Source: Rhizobiaceae bacterium (lineage in GTDB: Bacteria > Pseudomonadota > Alphaproteobacteria > Rhizobiales > Rhizobiaceae). Taken from it: 64,000 nucleotides of DNA. The position numbers and the translations under genes are program-made. The notes below the pieces were generated by a model. It had not been told where the DNA came from, searched no databases, and saw nothing but the letters and a program-made list of their open reading frames with translations. The first letter of the stretch is position 1; each line of letters starts with the position of its first letter. Of this stretch, positions 8,944 through 18,809 are shown one piece after another. The stretch is from contig JAEPMJ010000001.1 in assembly GCA_017644005.1 (NCBI GenBank), positions 248,001 to 312,000 of the forward strand, in the 5' to 3' direction.

Positions 8944-10242
8944 CTACTCCGCTGCCCCCGGGGCATTGGCTTCGCGTTGCATATATTCGCGGTCGATATC
9001 GGGAAGCGGCCTACCGTCGATCGCGGCTTCGAACGCCTTGAGGCGTTTGTAGATCGACATCAGCTCGACGATCGTCGTCCAGGAATTGATGAGATACTGG
9101 AACGAGCCTTCGACGCGCGAGAATGCGCGAATGATCTGCTGCATGACGCCCAGCGTTATCGTGCCGGCGATGATGGTTGGCCCCAGCGCGATGTAGGGAA
9201 CCAGATTGCCGATCTGCAGATAGAAGATGCGCACGAGGTTGAAATACATGTAGTTGAAATAGAGCCGGAAATAGTTGCGGCGTACGTTTTCGAACAATTC
9301 GCGAAGCGTCGGCGGCTGCGCCCTGTCCTCATGGTCCTCGCCATAGACCAGCTCTTTCCGGTAGGCGGCCTCGACACGCTGGTTGCGGAACTCAAGTCCG
9401 GGCAGACGAATACCCGCCGCCGCCACGATCGCAGTGCCGATCACCGACCAGAGTATGGCCGTAAACACCAGCCCCTGGCTCACTTCGCCGATCAGCGGAA
9501 GCTCGGTCACATGGGCCGACAGGCCCCACAGGAGCGGCAGGAACGCAATCAGCGTCATCAGCGAATCGACCAGACTGATGCCCAGGCTTTCTGTGATCGA
9601 TGCAAAACGCATCGTATCTTCCTGCACGCGCTGAGCTGCGCCCTCGATGTGTCGAAGCTGCTGCCAGCGGTCGGTGTAGTACTGGTTCATCGCGGTGCGC
9701 CAGCGAAAAATGAAGTGGCTGACGAAGAAGCGGAACATAGTCGCTACAAACACGTAGACGAGCGCGATCTGCAGAAAGGTGGCGATCTGCCAGTAGTAAT
9801 CGGACGCCTCGACCGTGCCGGGCTCTCCCAGCGCCTTTTGCACCAGGTCGTAGAAGGTGCCGAACCAATTATTGATCATCACGTCGAGCTGGACGAGAAA
9901 CCAGTTGACGAAAAAGATCAGCGCCGAACCCCATATCGACCAGCGCTGCCACGGGTGCGGCTCCAGACGCGACCATGCGGCGACGAAAACGACAATCGTC
10001 ACGATAAAGTACTGGTAGAACCAGAAGCCCGCCGCGTCGGCCTGCAATTCCTGCAGCGCAAGGGCCGCTGCTTCATCAGCTCCTGTCAGTGCTTCCGGAA
10101 AGCCGTAGCCGAAAAAGCCGCCCACCGAGAGCGTGGAACCCCAGTCCCGTGCCACCAGATACCAGAAGAGCACACAGAAAAGGGCCCATATGGCAGCTGA
10201 GGTGAAGAGGAGTTTCGGTCGCGGGAAAAACGAAACGAACAT
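8944..10242 (-). CDS. sbmA: SbmA/BacA family peptide antibiotic transporter
   Basis: A 432-residue inner-membrane protein with seven to eight hydrophobic segments and the characteristic C-terminal half of the SbmA/BacA family, including SSKxx-free sequences such as NLVPYIALGPTIIAGTITLGV and FSRVEGSFQYLINSW. The family takes up proline-rich peptides, microcins, bleomycin and nodule-specific cysteine-rich peptides using the proton gradient. In rhizobia BacA is required for survival inside legume nodules and for modification of lipid A with very-long-chain fatty acids. This gene is monocistronic, with an independent upstream gap of 122 bases before the MFS gene. Confidence 0.93.
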   Translation of the reverse strand: MFVSFFPRPKLLFTSAAIWALFCVLFWYLVARDWGSTLSVGGFFGYGFPEALTGADEAAALALQELQADAAGFWFYQYFIVTIVVFVAAWSRLEPHPWQRWSIWGSALIFFVNWFLVQLDVMINNWFGTFYDLVQKALGEPGTVEASDYYWQIATFLQIALVYVFVATMFRFFVSHFIFRWRTAMNQYYTDRWQQLRHIEGAAQRVQEDTMRFASITESLGISLVDSLMTLIAFLPLLWGLSAHVTELPLIGEVSQGLVFTAILWSVIGTAIVAAAGIRLPGLEFRNQRVEAAYRKELVYGEDHEDRAQPPTLRELFENVRRNYFRLYFNYMYFNLVRIFYLQIGNLVPYIALGPTIIAGTITLGVMQQIIRAFSRVEGSFQYLINSWTTIVELMSIYKRLKAFEAAIDGRPLPDIDREYMQREANAPGAAE

Positions 10243-10364
10243 GATTGCGCTTTCGGGTTCGAGGCATGAATCCGGTCAATGGCCCGCAGCCTATTTAGGC
10301 GATTTGCAGGACGGCCATTCATAGATTCCGGTCAAACAAAATAAAATAGTCGTGCGCGGAGACT

Positions 10365-11528
10365 TCAGCCCCTGCCTGGCACGGAGATATTGGCCACCAG
10401 CATTGCGCAAACGCCGAGGGCCGCCGCCGCAAGCAGCGACGGAAGCACAAAGCTGCCCGTCCAGTCAGCCAGATAACCGGCCATGACAGGCCCGATGATC
10501 TGGCCAAGGCCGAAGGCGGCCGTCATCAGCGCGATGATTCGGCGCGGAGCATGCGGGGCCAGTCGGCGGCTGGCCTGCAGGCCAAGCGCGGTGACGCCAA
10601 TGAAGGTTGCACCGAGCAGCACACCGCCGATGAGCGGACCGGCACTTCCGCCAACCGTAACCGATACGACGACGCCGACGAGCTCGACGGCGCAGCCGGT
10701 CGCGTAAGCGCCGAACAGCCCAATGCGTGCGGCCACGGTGTTCCAGAGCCAGACCGAGGGAATGCCCGCCAGCCCGGTCGCCAGCCAAACCCAGGCCTCA
10801 AACAGCCGGCCACCTTCGCCCAGGCGAACGATCGCAACGAGGAAAGTGGCTGTTACAACATAACCGAAACCGAAAAGGCCGTAGGACAGGACCACGCGCA
10901 TGAGTTTCAGGTCGAGGTGCAGCCGCGGTTCCGCGACTATCTTGCTGCCCGTGGCAGCCGGCTTTCCGACCAGCGCGACCAGCGCCAGGGCAGCGGCCAG
11001 AGATGCGACGCCGGACCAGATCCAGCCCTGCCGCCAATCGGAGCCGGCATGAAGCAATGCCGCGATCAGGAGCGACGACAGGGCGATGCCGAAACCGACA
11101 CCACCGAAATGCAAAGCGGTCAGCTCTTCGCGACCCACCCGCGCCAAGCGGTCGAACACGATCGACGACAGGAAGACCATTACCAGCGCGCTGGCAACGC
11201 CGGCAGCAAAACGGATCGCCAGAAACGCAGCCATGTCGGCGGTCATCGCCATGGCCGCGGCGAGTGCAGCGCTCGCGAACATGCCGGTCAGGATCACCAG
11301 GCGCTCACGTCCCGCACCCCAGCCGCCGGATGCGACGAGAGCGCCGACCAGGTATCCCAGATAGTTGGCGCTGGCGATCAGGCCACCGTCAGCGGCGGAA
11401 AGTGACAGCCCGTCCATCATGCCTGGAAGGATGGGCGTGAATACGAACCGGCCGATACCCATGACGGCGGCCATGCCGATCATCCCGGCAAGCGCTACCT
11501 TCAGGGCGGATATGGACTCGGTGCTCAT
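10365..11528 (-). CDS. YbfB/YjiJ family MFS transporter
   Basis: A 387-residue, Ala/Gly/Leu-rich protein with about twelve predicted membrane helices and the N-terminal MGIGRFVFTPILPGMMD signature characteristic of the YbfB/YjiJ branch of the major facilitator superfamily. Substrates of this branch are mostly unknown. It sits alone between sbmA and the BCCT gene, with a strong terminator upstream that isolates it from BCCT transcription. Confidence 0.88.
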   Translation of the reverse strand: MSTESISALKVALAGMIGMAAVMGIGRFVFTPILPGMMDGLSLSAADGGLIASANYLGYLVGALVASGGWGAGRERLVILTGMFASAALAAAMAMTADMAAFLAIRFAAGVASALVMVFLSSIVFDRLARVGREELTALHFGGVGFGIALSSLLIAALLHAGSDWRQGWIWSGVASLAAALALVALVGKPAATGSKIVAEPRLHLDLKLMRVVLSYGLFGFGYVVTATFLVAIVRLGEGGRLFEAWVWLATGLAGIPSVWLWNTVAARIGLFGAYATGCAVELVGVVVSVTVGGSAGPLIGGVLLGATFIGVTALGLQASRRLAPHAPRRIIALMTAAFGLGQIIGPVMAGYLADWTGSFVLPSLLAAAALGVCAMLVANISVPGRG

Positions 11529-11592
11529 TCCCCATGATCGGCTGACGAACCGATGCCCTACAACCCGCCAGTTGGACCCCGGGCGTTGGCCA

Positions 11593-11624
11593 CATAAAAA
11601 ATGCCCCGCCGAAGCGGGGCATTT
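11593..11624 (-). terminator. Rho-independent terminator after the BCCT transporter gene
   Basis: A perfect 11-bp stem (AAATGCCCCGC at 11599-11609 and GCGGGGCATTT at 11614-11624) with a 4-base loop. On the minus strand the stem runs into a T-rich tract complementary to 11595-11601. It lies 20 bases beyond the BCCT stop codon, an excellent intrinsic terminator. Confidence 0.92.
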
Positions 11625-11643
11625 CAGCCAGCCTTTTTCGCTG

Positions 11644-13233
11644 CTAGCGCTTTTCCGATCTCAGCGCGCGGAAGGTTGCGTACATCATCAGCAACATCAG
11701 TATCGCGAAGGGGAACCCGGTCGCAATCGCGCCTGCCTGCAGGGCCGCGAGGCCGCCGCCAAGCAGAAGCACGATGGCAACCAGACCCTCGAAGATGGCC
11801 CAGAATACGCGCTGTGCAACCGGTGCATCGACCTTTCCGCCGGCAGTGATCGTGTCGATCACCAGCGAGCCGGAGTCGGACGAGGTGACGAAGAACACAA
11901 TCACCAGAATGATGCCAACCAGCGAGGTCAGGCTTGCCAGCGGCAGTTCGGCAAGCATCCGGAACAGCGACAGTTCAGGCACATAGTCGACCACCGTCTG
12001 CTGAACGCCCGTATAGCCGTCGGCCAGGAACTGGTTGAGTGCTGTGCCGCCGAAGGTCGTCATCCAGAGAATGGAGACCAGCGTCGGAATGATCAGCACG
12101 CAGGTGATGAACTCGCGTACGGTACGCCCGTATGACACGCGGGCGATGAACATGCCGACGAATGGCGACCATGAAATCCACCACGCCCAGTAGAATGTGG
12201 TCCAGCCATGCATGAACCCGGTGTCTTCACGCCCGATCCAGTTCGATAGCTGCGGCAGGCGGGTCAGATAATCCCAGCTGTTGCTGAAGAAGCCCGTGAT
12301 GATGGCAACGGTCGGCCCAAGTATGATCACAAACAGGAGCAGGACCAGCGCCAGTACCATGTTGATTTCCGAAAGCCGCTTCACGCCTGCTTCCAGGCCG
12401 GCCACAACCGAAACGAGTGCCACGGCGGTGATGCCCAGAATCAGAACCACTTTCATCGTGTCGGTATTGGGCACGCCATAGAGTTCGTTCAGGCCCGCCA
12501 GAGCCTGCGATGCTCCGAACCCGAGCGACGTGGCCAGGCCGAACAGCGTGGCAAAGACCGCCAGAGTGTCGATGACATGTCCGATCCAGCCGCGGATACG
12601 TTCGCCGAAGATCGGATAAAAGGCGGAACGAACCGACAGCGGAAGCTGCTTGTTGTAAGCCGCCAGCGCCAGTGACAGCGCCACCACCGCGTAGATCGCC
12701 CAGGGATGCAGACCCCAGTGGAAGATCGTCGCCGACATGCCGACCTCGCGGGCCGCATCGACAGCTTCAAGGTTCACAACGCCATCGGCAACCGGAGCGG
12801 CTACGCCGAGCGGCGGGTTGTTGAAATGGTACATCGGCTCAAGCACGCCGAAGAACATGAGGCCGATACCCATTCCAGCGGCAAACAACATCGCAAACCA
12901 GCCGGAATAGGAGAAATCCGGTTTCGCATCGACGCCGCCGAGCCGCACCTTGCCGAGCGGTGAAACGACGATGGCGATGCAGAACAGGACAAAAAGATTG
13001 CCGGCGAGCATGAACAGCCAGTCGAAGGTGGACGTCAGCCAGGTTCGCAGGCCACCGAGAACTTCGCCCGCGCTGTCGCGGAAGATCAGCGTAACGATGA
13101 CGAATGCCACGATCACAACTGCTGAGAAGAAAAAGACAGGGTTGTGAACGTCGAGCCCCAACACCTTGACGTTGTCTTGTCCCGGCTCGAGTCCGTGATC
13201 TGGGATCTCGGTCTTGAGATCGGTTTCAGCCAT
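11644..13233 (-). CDS. BCCT family transporter (choline/glycine betaine type)
   Basis: A 529-residue secondary transporter with twelve predicted membrane segments. The family signature is visible as WWISWSPFVGMFIARVSYGRT, including the WxPF core, along with the GMGIGLMFFGVLEP glycine-rich segment. BCCT proteins import betaine, choline, carnitine or related quaternary compounds using sodium or proton gradients, for osmoprotection or as a carbon source. The start at 13233 is chosen because AAGGAGGG lies 9 bases upstream. An in-frame start 12 codons earlier would overlap that site. No betaine-catabolic gene is adjacent, so an osmoprotective role is an equal possibility. Confidence 0.93.
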   Translation of the reverse strand: MAETDLKTEIPDHGLEPGQDNVKVLGLDVHNPVFFFSAVVIVAFVIVTLIFRDSAGEVLGGLRTWLTSTFDWLFMLAGNLFVLFCIAIVVSPLGKVRLGGVDAKPDFSYSGWFAMLFAAGMGIGLMFFGVLEPMYHFNNPPLGVAAPVADGVVNLEAVDAAREVGMSATIFHWGLHPWAIYAVVALSLALAAYNKQLPLSVRSAFYPIFGERIRGWIGHVIDTLAVFATLFGLATSLGFGASQALAGLNELYGVPNTDTMKVVLILGITAVALVSVVAGLEAGVKRLSEINMVLALVLLLFVIILGPTVAIITGFFSNSWDYLTRLPQLSNWIGREDTGFMHGWTTFYWAWWISWSPFVGMFIARVSYGRTVREFITCVLIIPTLVSILWMTTFGGTALNQFLADGYTGVQQTVVDYVPELSLFRMLAELPLASLTSLVGIILVIVFFVTSSDSGSLVIDTITAGGKVDAPVAQRVFWAIFEGLVAIVLLLGGGLAALQAGAIATGFPFAILMLLMMYATFRALRSEKR

Positions 13234-13611
13234 ATGTTTCTTCCCTCCTTGGTCGGGGCCCGGCAGCACCTAAACAGCAAAATTGCTGAACAGTTGGAAC
13301 CGCTTGTGCGGACGACGAAAATCGAATTCGTGTCCGATCACCGGGCCGCATTTGCATCATGCGGCGAGCCGGAATTGGCTGCGCCGCAACGCGCCTAAAC
13401 GGTGGCGCAAGTGCGATAGGCAACGTGGCCTGTTCGCGACGGAATAGCGTTCCTTTTCCGACCTTGTAGCGAACTCGGCGCCGAAATTCACGGGAACAGG
13501 GCAAAAAACAGCGAGTTGCCTGGGGAAAACCACATTAGAAAGGGCTGGCCAAGGGGTTGATACAGCCCCTCCGGCCATGTCGCATTCCGGCCAGCGGCAG
13601 GGCGCTGGGGG
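13234..13611. other. Intergenic region between the BCCT gene and the amino-sugar ABC operon
   Basis: 378 bases without a supportable gene. The left part holds the ribosome-binding site and presumably the promoter of the BCCT gene. The right part holds a hairpin just beyond the last gene of the ABC operon. Short open frames here lack ribosome-binding sites and codon character. Confidence 0.6.
13546..13577 (-). terminator. Stem-loop downstream of the amino-sugar ABC operon
   Basis: TGGCC and AGGGG on the left pair with CCCCT and GGCCA on the right around a 9-base loop, with a small internal bulge. It starts 35 bases beyond the stop of the ATPase gene. There is no T-run, so it is only a candidate terminator or RNA 3'-end stabiliser. 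Confidence 0.4.
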
Positions 13612-14616
13612 TCAAGAGCGAATTCGTTTTCCAGCCGAATCGAATCGGAAGATACGAGCCTCGTCGATGACCAGCTCATGCCTGGATCCGACCTCGAATG
13701 CGTGCTCGCCGAACATGCGGACGCCGACCAGCCCCGCACCGTCGCAATTGACGTAGATATTGGTCTCGCCGCCAAGATGCTCGACGTGCGAGATCTCTCC
13801 GCCAAGCCGGCCGCCCGAAGATGCAAGGGTGATGTGTTCGGGCCGCAGGCCGGCGGTCGCCGCATCCTTTATGCCGACCAGCCCGGCGTCGACAAAGTTC
13901 ATCTGCGGCGAGCCGATAAACCCGGCGACAAATTTGTTGGCCGGATCGTTGTAGAGCTCCATCGGCGAACCGACCTGCTCGATGACGCCTGCATTAAGGA
14001 CCACGATGCGGTCGGCAAGTGTCATCGCTTCAACCTGATCGTGCGTCACATAGACCATCGTTGAACCCAACTGCCTGTGCAGCGCGGCGATCTCGAGCCG
14101 CGTATTGACGCGCAGCGCGGCATCGAGATTGGAGAGCGGCTCGTCGAACAGGAAGAGCTTCGGCTGGCGCACGACTGCACGCCCGATGGCAACGCGCTGG
14201 CGCTGACCGCCCGAAAGCTCAGCCGGCCGCCGTTCCAGATATTCACCCAGGGACAGCATGCGCGCTGCGACCGCCACGCGCTCCTCAATGACCGATTTCG
14301 GATGACCTGCCTGCTTGAGGCCGAGGCTCATGTTTCCGCGCACTGTCAGGTGCGGGTAAAGCGCATAGGTCTGAAACACCATGGCAATGCCGCGCTCGTT
14401 CGGCGGCCTGGCATTGACCACCGCGCCGTCGATCTCGATGGTGCCGGACGACGTATCCTCAAGCCCGGCGATCATACGTAGCAAGGTCGATTTTCCGCAG
14501 CCGGACGGGCCGACGAAGATAATGAACTCGCCGTCTTTGACATCCAGATCGACGCCCTTGATGACGTCGACCTTGCCGAATGATTTGCGGACGTTCCTGA
14601 GGCTCAGCGTACCCAC
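13612..14616 (-). CDS. Sugar ABC transporter ATP-binding protein (UgpC/MalK type)
   Basis: A 334-residue ATPase with Walker [10 protein letters not shown] (residues 36-44), signature LSGGQRQR, Walker [13 protein letters not shown] and a C-terminal TOBE/MalK-type regulatory domain. It powers the CUT1 importer encoded just upstream. Start is GTG at 14616, 4 bases after the dehydrogenase gene stop. It is the last gene of the murQ-led operon. CUT1 ATPases can be shared between importers, so it may serve others too. Confidence 0.93.
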   Translation of the reverse strand: MGTLSLRNVRKSFGKVDVIKGVDLDVKDGEFIIFVGPSGCGKSTLLRMIAGLEDTSSGTIEIDGAVVNARPPNERGIAMVFQTYALYPHLTVRGNMSLGLKQAGHPKSVIEERVAVAARMLSLGEYLERRPAELSGGQRQRVAIGRAVVRQPKLFLFDEPLSNLDAALRVNTRLEIAALHRQLGSTMVYVTHDQVEAMTLADRIVVLNAGVIEQVGSPMELYNDPANKFVAGFIGSPQMNFVDAGLVGIKDAATAGLRPEHITLASSGGRLGGEISHVEHLGGETNIYVNCDGAGLVGVRMFGEHAFEVGSRHELVIDEARIFRFDSAGKRIRS

Positions 14617-14620
14617 TATC

Positions 14621-15670
14621 TTAACCCTGACTCTTGAGTTCGATGACCTTGCCGGTGCGTATGCTCTCGTCGGCGGCGAGGCAGATATGCAGCGACGCGA
14701 CCGCGTCTTCCATATGCCGGGTCAAGTCGACATCATTGCGGATAGCGTCGATGAGATAGGCCTGTTCGGCGTCACAGAGCTCCTGATGGCCAGGCTCGCC
14801 CGGAAAATCGACGTCCCGGTCCTGGCCGCCGGCGCTGTGAATGCGCAGCGCTCCGACCTTGGTGTGGCCTTCCACGCTGTCGGAATCGGGATGCATGCCC
14901 GACAGGATCGAAACGGCGCCGTTGGGCGAAATCACATCTTTCACGAAATACGCAACTTCCGACATCATCGGACCCCAGCCGGCCTCATACCAGCCGGCGG
15001 AGCCGTCCTCGAAAATGACCTGGAACTGACCGTAATTGTACATGCCGGGGTCTATCTCGTCCGACAGGCGCAGACCCATGCCATGCACACGCACCGGCTT
15101 GGCGTCTGTGATCTGGCACATGACATCGACATAATGAACGCCGCAATCGACAATCGGCGGCGTCGTCTTCATCAGTGATTTGTGTGTCTCCCAGGTTGCG
15201 CCGGTCGACTGCTGGTTGAGGTTCATGCGGAAGACATACGGACCACCGAGAGCACGCGCTTCCGTGACAAGGCGCTGCCAGGAGGGGTGGTGGCGCAGAA
15301 TGTAGCCGATCACCAGCTTGCGCCGGTTGGCTTTGGCGCAGTTCACGACGCGGCGCGCATCCTCGACGGTGGTCGAGAGCGGCTTTTCGACGAAAACATG
15401 CGCCCCCGCTTCAAGTGCCATGCATGCATAGTCGGCATGGCTGTCGGAGTAGGTTGCGACAACCACAATGTCGGGCTTCCCCGCATGCAGCGCCTCGGCA
15501 TAGTCGGCGTATAGCGGGTAGCCAGTTAGCTCGTCCGGCAGCTCGACGGGCGACCGGTTGACCAGCCCGACAATCTCGGCTTCGCCGTGTTTGTGATGCG
15601 CCAGAGCATGGCTGAGACCCATATTGCCCAGGCCCGCGACCACCACTCTCAACTTGCCGCTCGAACTCAT
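14621..15670 (-). CDS. Gfo/Idh/MocA family oxidoreductase
   Basis: A 349-residue NAD(P)-dependent dehydrogenase. The N-terminal Rossmann motif is [13 protein letters not shown], followed by the family EKPLSTT motif whose Lys is the usual catalytic/cofactor-binding residue, and then the C-terminal substrate domain with [13 protein letters not shown]. The family oxidises or epimerises sugars and inositols. Its start overlaps the permease stop (ATGA at 15667-15670) and it sits inside the amino-sugar import operon, so its substrate is probably the imported sugar or a derivative. The specific reaction is not evident. Confidence 0.88.
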   Translation of the reverse strand: MSSSGKLRVVVAGLGNMGLSHALAHHKHGEAEIVGLVNRSPVELPDELTGYPLYADYAEALHAGKPDIVVVATYSDSHADYACMALEAGAHVFVEKPLSTTVEDARRVVNCAKANRRKLVIGYILRHHPSWQRLVTEARALGGPYVFRMNLNQQSTGATWETHKSLMKTTPPIVDCGVHYVDVMCQITDAKPVRVHGMGLRLSDEIDPGMYNYGQFQVIFEDGSAGWYEAGWGPMMSEVAYFVKDVISPNGAVSILSGMHPDSDSVEGHTKVGALRIHSAGGQDRDVDFPGEPGHQELCDAEQAYLIDAIRNDVDLTRHMEDAVASLHICLAADESIRTGKVIELKSQG

Positions 15671-16506
15671 TTGACTGCTCCTGCCGTGATGCCGCGGATC
15701 AACTGGCGCGAGAAGATCAGGTACAGCACCAGCACTGGCAGGATCGCCAGCGAAAGCGCTGCAAGCACGGCATTCCAGTTGGTTACGAACTGGCCGATGA
15801 AGACCTGCGATCCCAGTGTGATCGTTTTCGTCTGTTCTGCTGGCGCCAGGATCAGCGGGAACCAGAGATCGTTCCAGATCGGGATCATGGTGAAGACAGC
15901 CACGGTAGCCATGGCCGGCCGAACCAGTGGCAGGACGAGCCGCGCGAAGATGCGATATTCGCTGAGGCCGTCTATCCGGCCGGCGTTCTTCAGGTCATCG
16001 GAAATGTTGCGCATGAACTCCGATAGAATGAAGATCGCGAGCGGAAGCCCCTGCGCGGTATAGACCAGGATGAGCGCCGTCAGCGTGTTCACCAGGCCGG
16101 TCGCCACCATCAACTGCAGAATCGCCACGGTGCCCAGCCGGATCGGGATCATGATTCCGAGCGCGAGGTAGAGCCCCATCAGCGAGTTGCCCCGGAAACG
16201 GTATTCAGACAGAGCGAACGCGGCCATCGCTCCGAACAGGAGCACCAGCGTGAGCGAGACGACCGTCACAATTAGGCTGTTCTGGAAATAGAGCAGGAAG
16301 TCGCCCTGTTTCAGCGCGGTTTCGTAACCGACCAGACTGAAGGTCTCGGAATTGGGCAGTTCAAGCGGCGAACGGAAAATCGCCTTGCGGGCCTTGAACG
16401 AATTGATGACGATCACAAACACCGGAAACAGTGCGATCACGGTGTAGGTGATCAGGATCGCGTGGGCGGCGATCGAACGGCCTGTCGAGTGGCGTGCGGT
16501 GCTCAT
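15667..16506 (-). CDS. Sugar ABC transporter permease (CUT1, MalG type)
   Basis: A 279-residue permease with six hydrophobic segments and the EAA-loop motif in KNAGRIDGLSEYRIFARLVLP, where it contacts the ATPase. The ATG at 16506 (MSTARHSTG) is chosen because the reading frame upstream encodes only low-complexity, His/Arg-rich residues overlapping the other permease gene. It is the second membrane subunit of the murQ-linked importer. Confidence 0.9.
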   Translation of the reverse strand: MSTARHSTGRSIAAHAILITYTVIALFPVFVIVINSFKARKAIFRSPLELPNSETFSLVGYETALKQGDFLLYFQNSLIVTVVSLTLVLLFGAMAAFALSEYRFRGNSLMGLYLALGIMIPIRLGTVAILQLMVATGLVNTLTALILVYTAQGLPLAIFILSEFMRNISDDLKNAGRIDGLSEYRIFARLVLPLVRPAMATVAVFTMIPIWNDLWFPLILAPAEQTKTITLGSQVFIGQFVTNWNAVLAALSLAILPVLVLYLIFSRQLIRGITAGAVK

Positions 16507-16517
16507 CGCGGCGGCCC

Positions 16518-17444
16518 CTAGAACTGGTAGCGGCGCAGCCGCGTCTGGATGCCGAAGAGATAGATGCACACCCCGCACAGGATGATGATGAACATCGCCG
16601 TCGCAATCGTAGAGCCCATATTCGGGTCGCCAAGCTGCAACTGGAAGCCGAAGAATGTGCGGTAGAGGAAGGTACCGAGCACATCGGTGGAGAAATTGGG
16701 CCCGGCAAGGGCACCCTGCGCGGTGTAGATCAGATCGAAGGCGTTGAAATTGCCCACGAATGTAAGCACCGAGATAATCCCGATCGAAGGCAGGATGAGC
16801 GGCAGCTTGATGCGCCAGAACTGCGACATGCCGGTAATGCCGTCGCATTCGGCGGCCTCGATGATCTCGTCAGGAATGGAGAGCAGCGCGGCGTAGATCA
16901 GCATCATCGGTATGCCGACGAATTGCCACACCGATATCAGGCTGAGCGTGGTAAGCGCATATTCTTCCTTGCCGAGCCATGGCGCAAACAGGCTCTTGAG
17001 ACCGACTGCATCAAGCAGCGTGGGCGCAACGCCCCAAAGCGGGCTCAGGATCAGCTTCCAGGCGAAGCCGACAATGACGAAGGACAGGATGGTCGGGATG
17101 AATATCGCGGTCCGGTAATAAGCGGCCATACGAAGCTTCGGGCTGCTCAGCAGAGCGGCCAGAAGAATGCCGACCGGGTTCTGCACCAGCATGTGGACGA
17201 TAAAGAACCAGGTGTTATTCCAGAGCGCGTTCCAGAAACTGTCCGACCAGCGCGGGTCGCCGAACAGGGTTTTGAAGTTGGCCAAGCCAACGAAAACCTG
17301 CGCGTTGTCGATTTCCCTGAACAGGGCAAGCTGCAGTGTTCCGAAGAGCGGCAGGATCATGATTGCGGTGTAAACCAGCACCGCGGGCGCCAGGAAAACA
17401 GCAATGTGCCAGCGCCTTGCGCGCTTGTGCGTTTCCCCGTCCAT
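16518..17444 (-). CDS. Sugar ABC transporter permease (CUT1, MalF type)
   Basis: A 308-residue permease with six hydrophobic segments and an EAA-loop sequence, EAAECDGITGMSQFWRIKLP. The ATG at 17444 (MDGETHKRAR) has an AAGGGGG-type ribosome-binding site just upstream and gives the standard length. An earlier in-frame start would add 40 atypical residues. It lies between the binding-protein gene and the MalG-type permease gene. Confidence 0.9.
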   Translation of the reverse strand: MDGETHKRARRWHIAVFLAPAVLVYTAIMILPLFGTLQLALFREIDNAQVFVGLANFKTLFGDPRWSDSFWNALWNNTWFFIVHMLVQNPVGILLAALLSSPKLRMAAYYRTAIFIPTILSFVIVGFAWKLILSPLWGVAPTLLDAVGLKSLFAPWLGKEEYALTTLSLISVWQFVGIPMMLIYAALLSIPDEIIEAAECDGITGMSQFWRIKLPLILPSIGIISVLTFVGNFNAFDLIYTAQGALAGPNFSTDVLGTFLYRTFFGFQLQLGDPNMGSTIATAMFIIILCGVCIYLFGIQTRLRRYQF

Positions 17445-17508
17445 GATCCGAGCCCCCTTGGTATCCAACACGGGCCGCAAAGACGCGGCCCGTGCCACTA
17501 GTGTAAGC

Positions 17509-18765
17509 CTATTGCTGCGGTGCGTACCAGGAGGCCAGGCCTTCCTGCAGCCGCTTGCCGGCATCTTCAGGCGATTCCGTGCCGCGGATCACGTTGGCGG
17601 AGGCGTTCCACGTCTCGTTTTCCAGATTCGGCGTACCGCGCGACAGGATCTGATAGGTCGAGCGGATCGTCGAGTTGCACTTGTCACGCCAGGAGACGAA
17701 TTCCTGCGCAAGCGGATCTTCCATTTCGACCGGAGACGAATTGAGCGAGAAGAACCCCGGCAGAGAATTGGCGTAGAGGGATGCGAATTCAGCCGATCCG
17801 ACCCACTCGAGGAAGGTGCGGGCCGCGTCTGCATTCGGGCTTTTCGCGTTCATTCCGATTGCGATGTCGGTATGGTCGGAGATGTAGCACTCGTCGCCGG
17901 CGTTCTGAACCGGCGGCGCAAATGCGCCCATCTCGAAGTCGGCCTGTGCGTTGAAGCCGGAAATCTCCCACGAACCGGCCGGGTAGATAGCCGCCCGTCC
18001 GAGCGTGAACATGTTCTGGCTGTCGGGATAGGTCTGAGCCTCGTAGCCATCGCCCAGATAGTCGGCCCACTTTGCGAGCTGACGGTAAGGCGCAACCCAC
18101 TGTTCGTCGGTCAGCTTCTGCTCGCCCTTGATGAGCGCCAAACGACCTTCTTCGCCGCGCCAGTAGTTCGGCCCGACATTGTTGTAGCCCATGGTTGCAG
18201 CTTCCCACTGGTCGTTGGTGCCCATGGCCATCGGAATGTAGGTACCGTCTTCCTTGATCTTGTCGAGGACAGCGAAAAACTCATCGACCGTTGCCGGCAC
18301 TTCGACACCGACCTCGGCGAAGGCGTCCTTGTTGTAAATGAAGCCATGAATGACCGACGCCATTGGCACGCAGAACGTTGCCGACCCGTCGTCGGTCTGC
18401 CAGGCCGACTTCGCGACATCGGAGAAATTTGCCATCGCACCAAGATCGGAGAGATCCGCCAGGTGACCGGAATCGTAGAGCGCCAGCGAGGCGTCGAACG
18501 GACGGCAGGTGATGAGGTCGCCCGCCGACCCTGCTTCGAGTTTCGAATTCAGCACGGCGTTGTATTCGGCAGGCGCCGACGGGGTGAAATTGACCTTGAT
18601 GCCCGGATTGGCGGCTTCGAAAGCAGGAATGAGGGTATCCTGCCAGATGCCGAGATCGTCGTTACGCCAACTTTCGATTGTCAGCGTAACGTCCTGGGCG
18701 ATGGCCTGATTGCCCGCCAGCACCGAGGTGCCCAGCAAGGCCAATGCGAAAGTTCTGAACTTCAT
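17509..18765 (-). CDS. Extracellular solute-binding protein, family 1 (sugar type)
   Basis: A 418-residue periplasmic protein with a signal peptide (MKFRTFALALLGTSVLAGNQ, cleavage likely after AIA). The mature part has the family 1 pattern: ESWRNDDLGIWQDTLIPAFEAANPGI at the N-terminus, with many aromatic residues expected to stack against sugar rings. The gene order murQ, binding protein, two permeases, dehydrogenase, ATPase on one strand makes this the receptor of an amino-sugar importer. The ligand (MurNAc, GlcNAc, chitobiose or a muropeptide-derived sugar) is inferred from context only. Confidence 0.9.
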   Translation of the reverse strand: MKFRTFALALLGTSVLAGNQAIAQDVTLTIESWRNDDLGIWQDTLIPAFEAANPGIKVNFTPSAPAEYNAVLNSKLEAGSAGDLITCRPFDASLALYDSGHLADLSDLGAMANFSDVAKSAWQTDDGSATFCVPMASVIHGFIYNKDAFAEVGVEVPATVDEFFAVLDKIKEDGTYIPMAMGTNDQWEAATMGYNNVGPNYWRGEEGRLALIKGEQKLTDEQWVAPYRQLAKWADYLGDGYEAQTYPDSQNMFTLGRAAIYPAGSWEISGFNAQADFEMGAFAPPVQNAGDECYISDHTDIAIGMNAKSPNADAARTFLEWVGSAEFASLYANSLPGFFSLNSSPVEMEDPLAQEFVSWRDKCNSTIRSTYQILSRGTPNLENETWNASANVIRGTESPEDAGKRLQEGLASWYAPQQ

Positions 18766-18809
18766 TTCTCTCTCCCTTTGTGTGCCCCTTGCGGGTGCGA
18801 AATTGCGGA

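Noticed and set aside
8977..10200. 407-codon open frame on the plus strand, opposite sbmA
   Set aside because: Composition is highly charged without structure; sbmA on the other strand is unambiguous.
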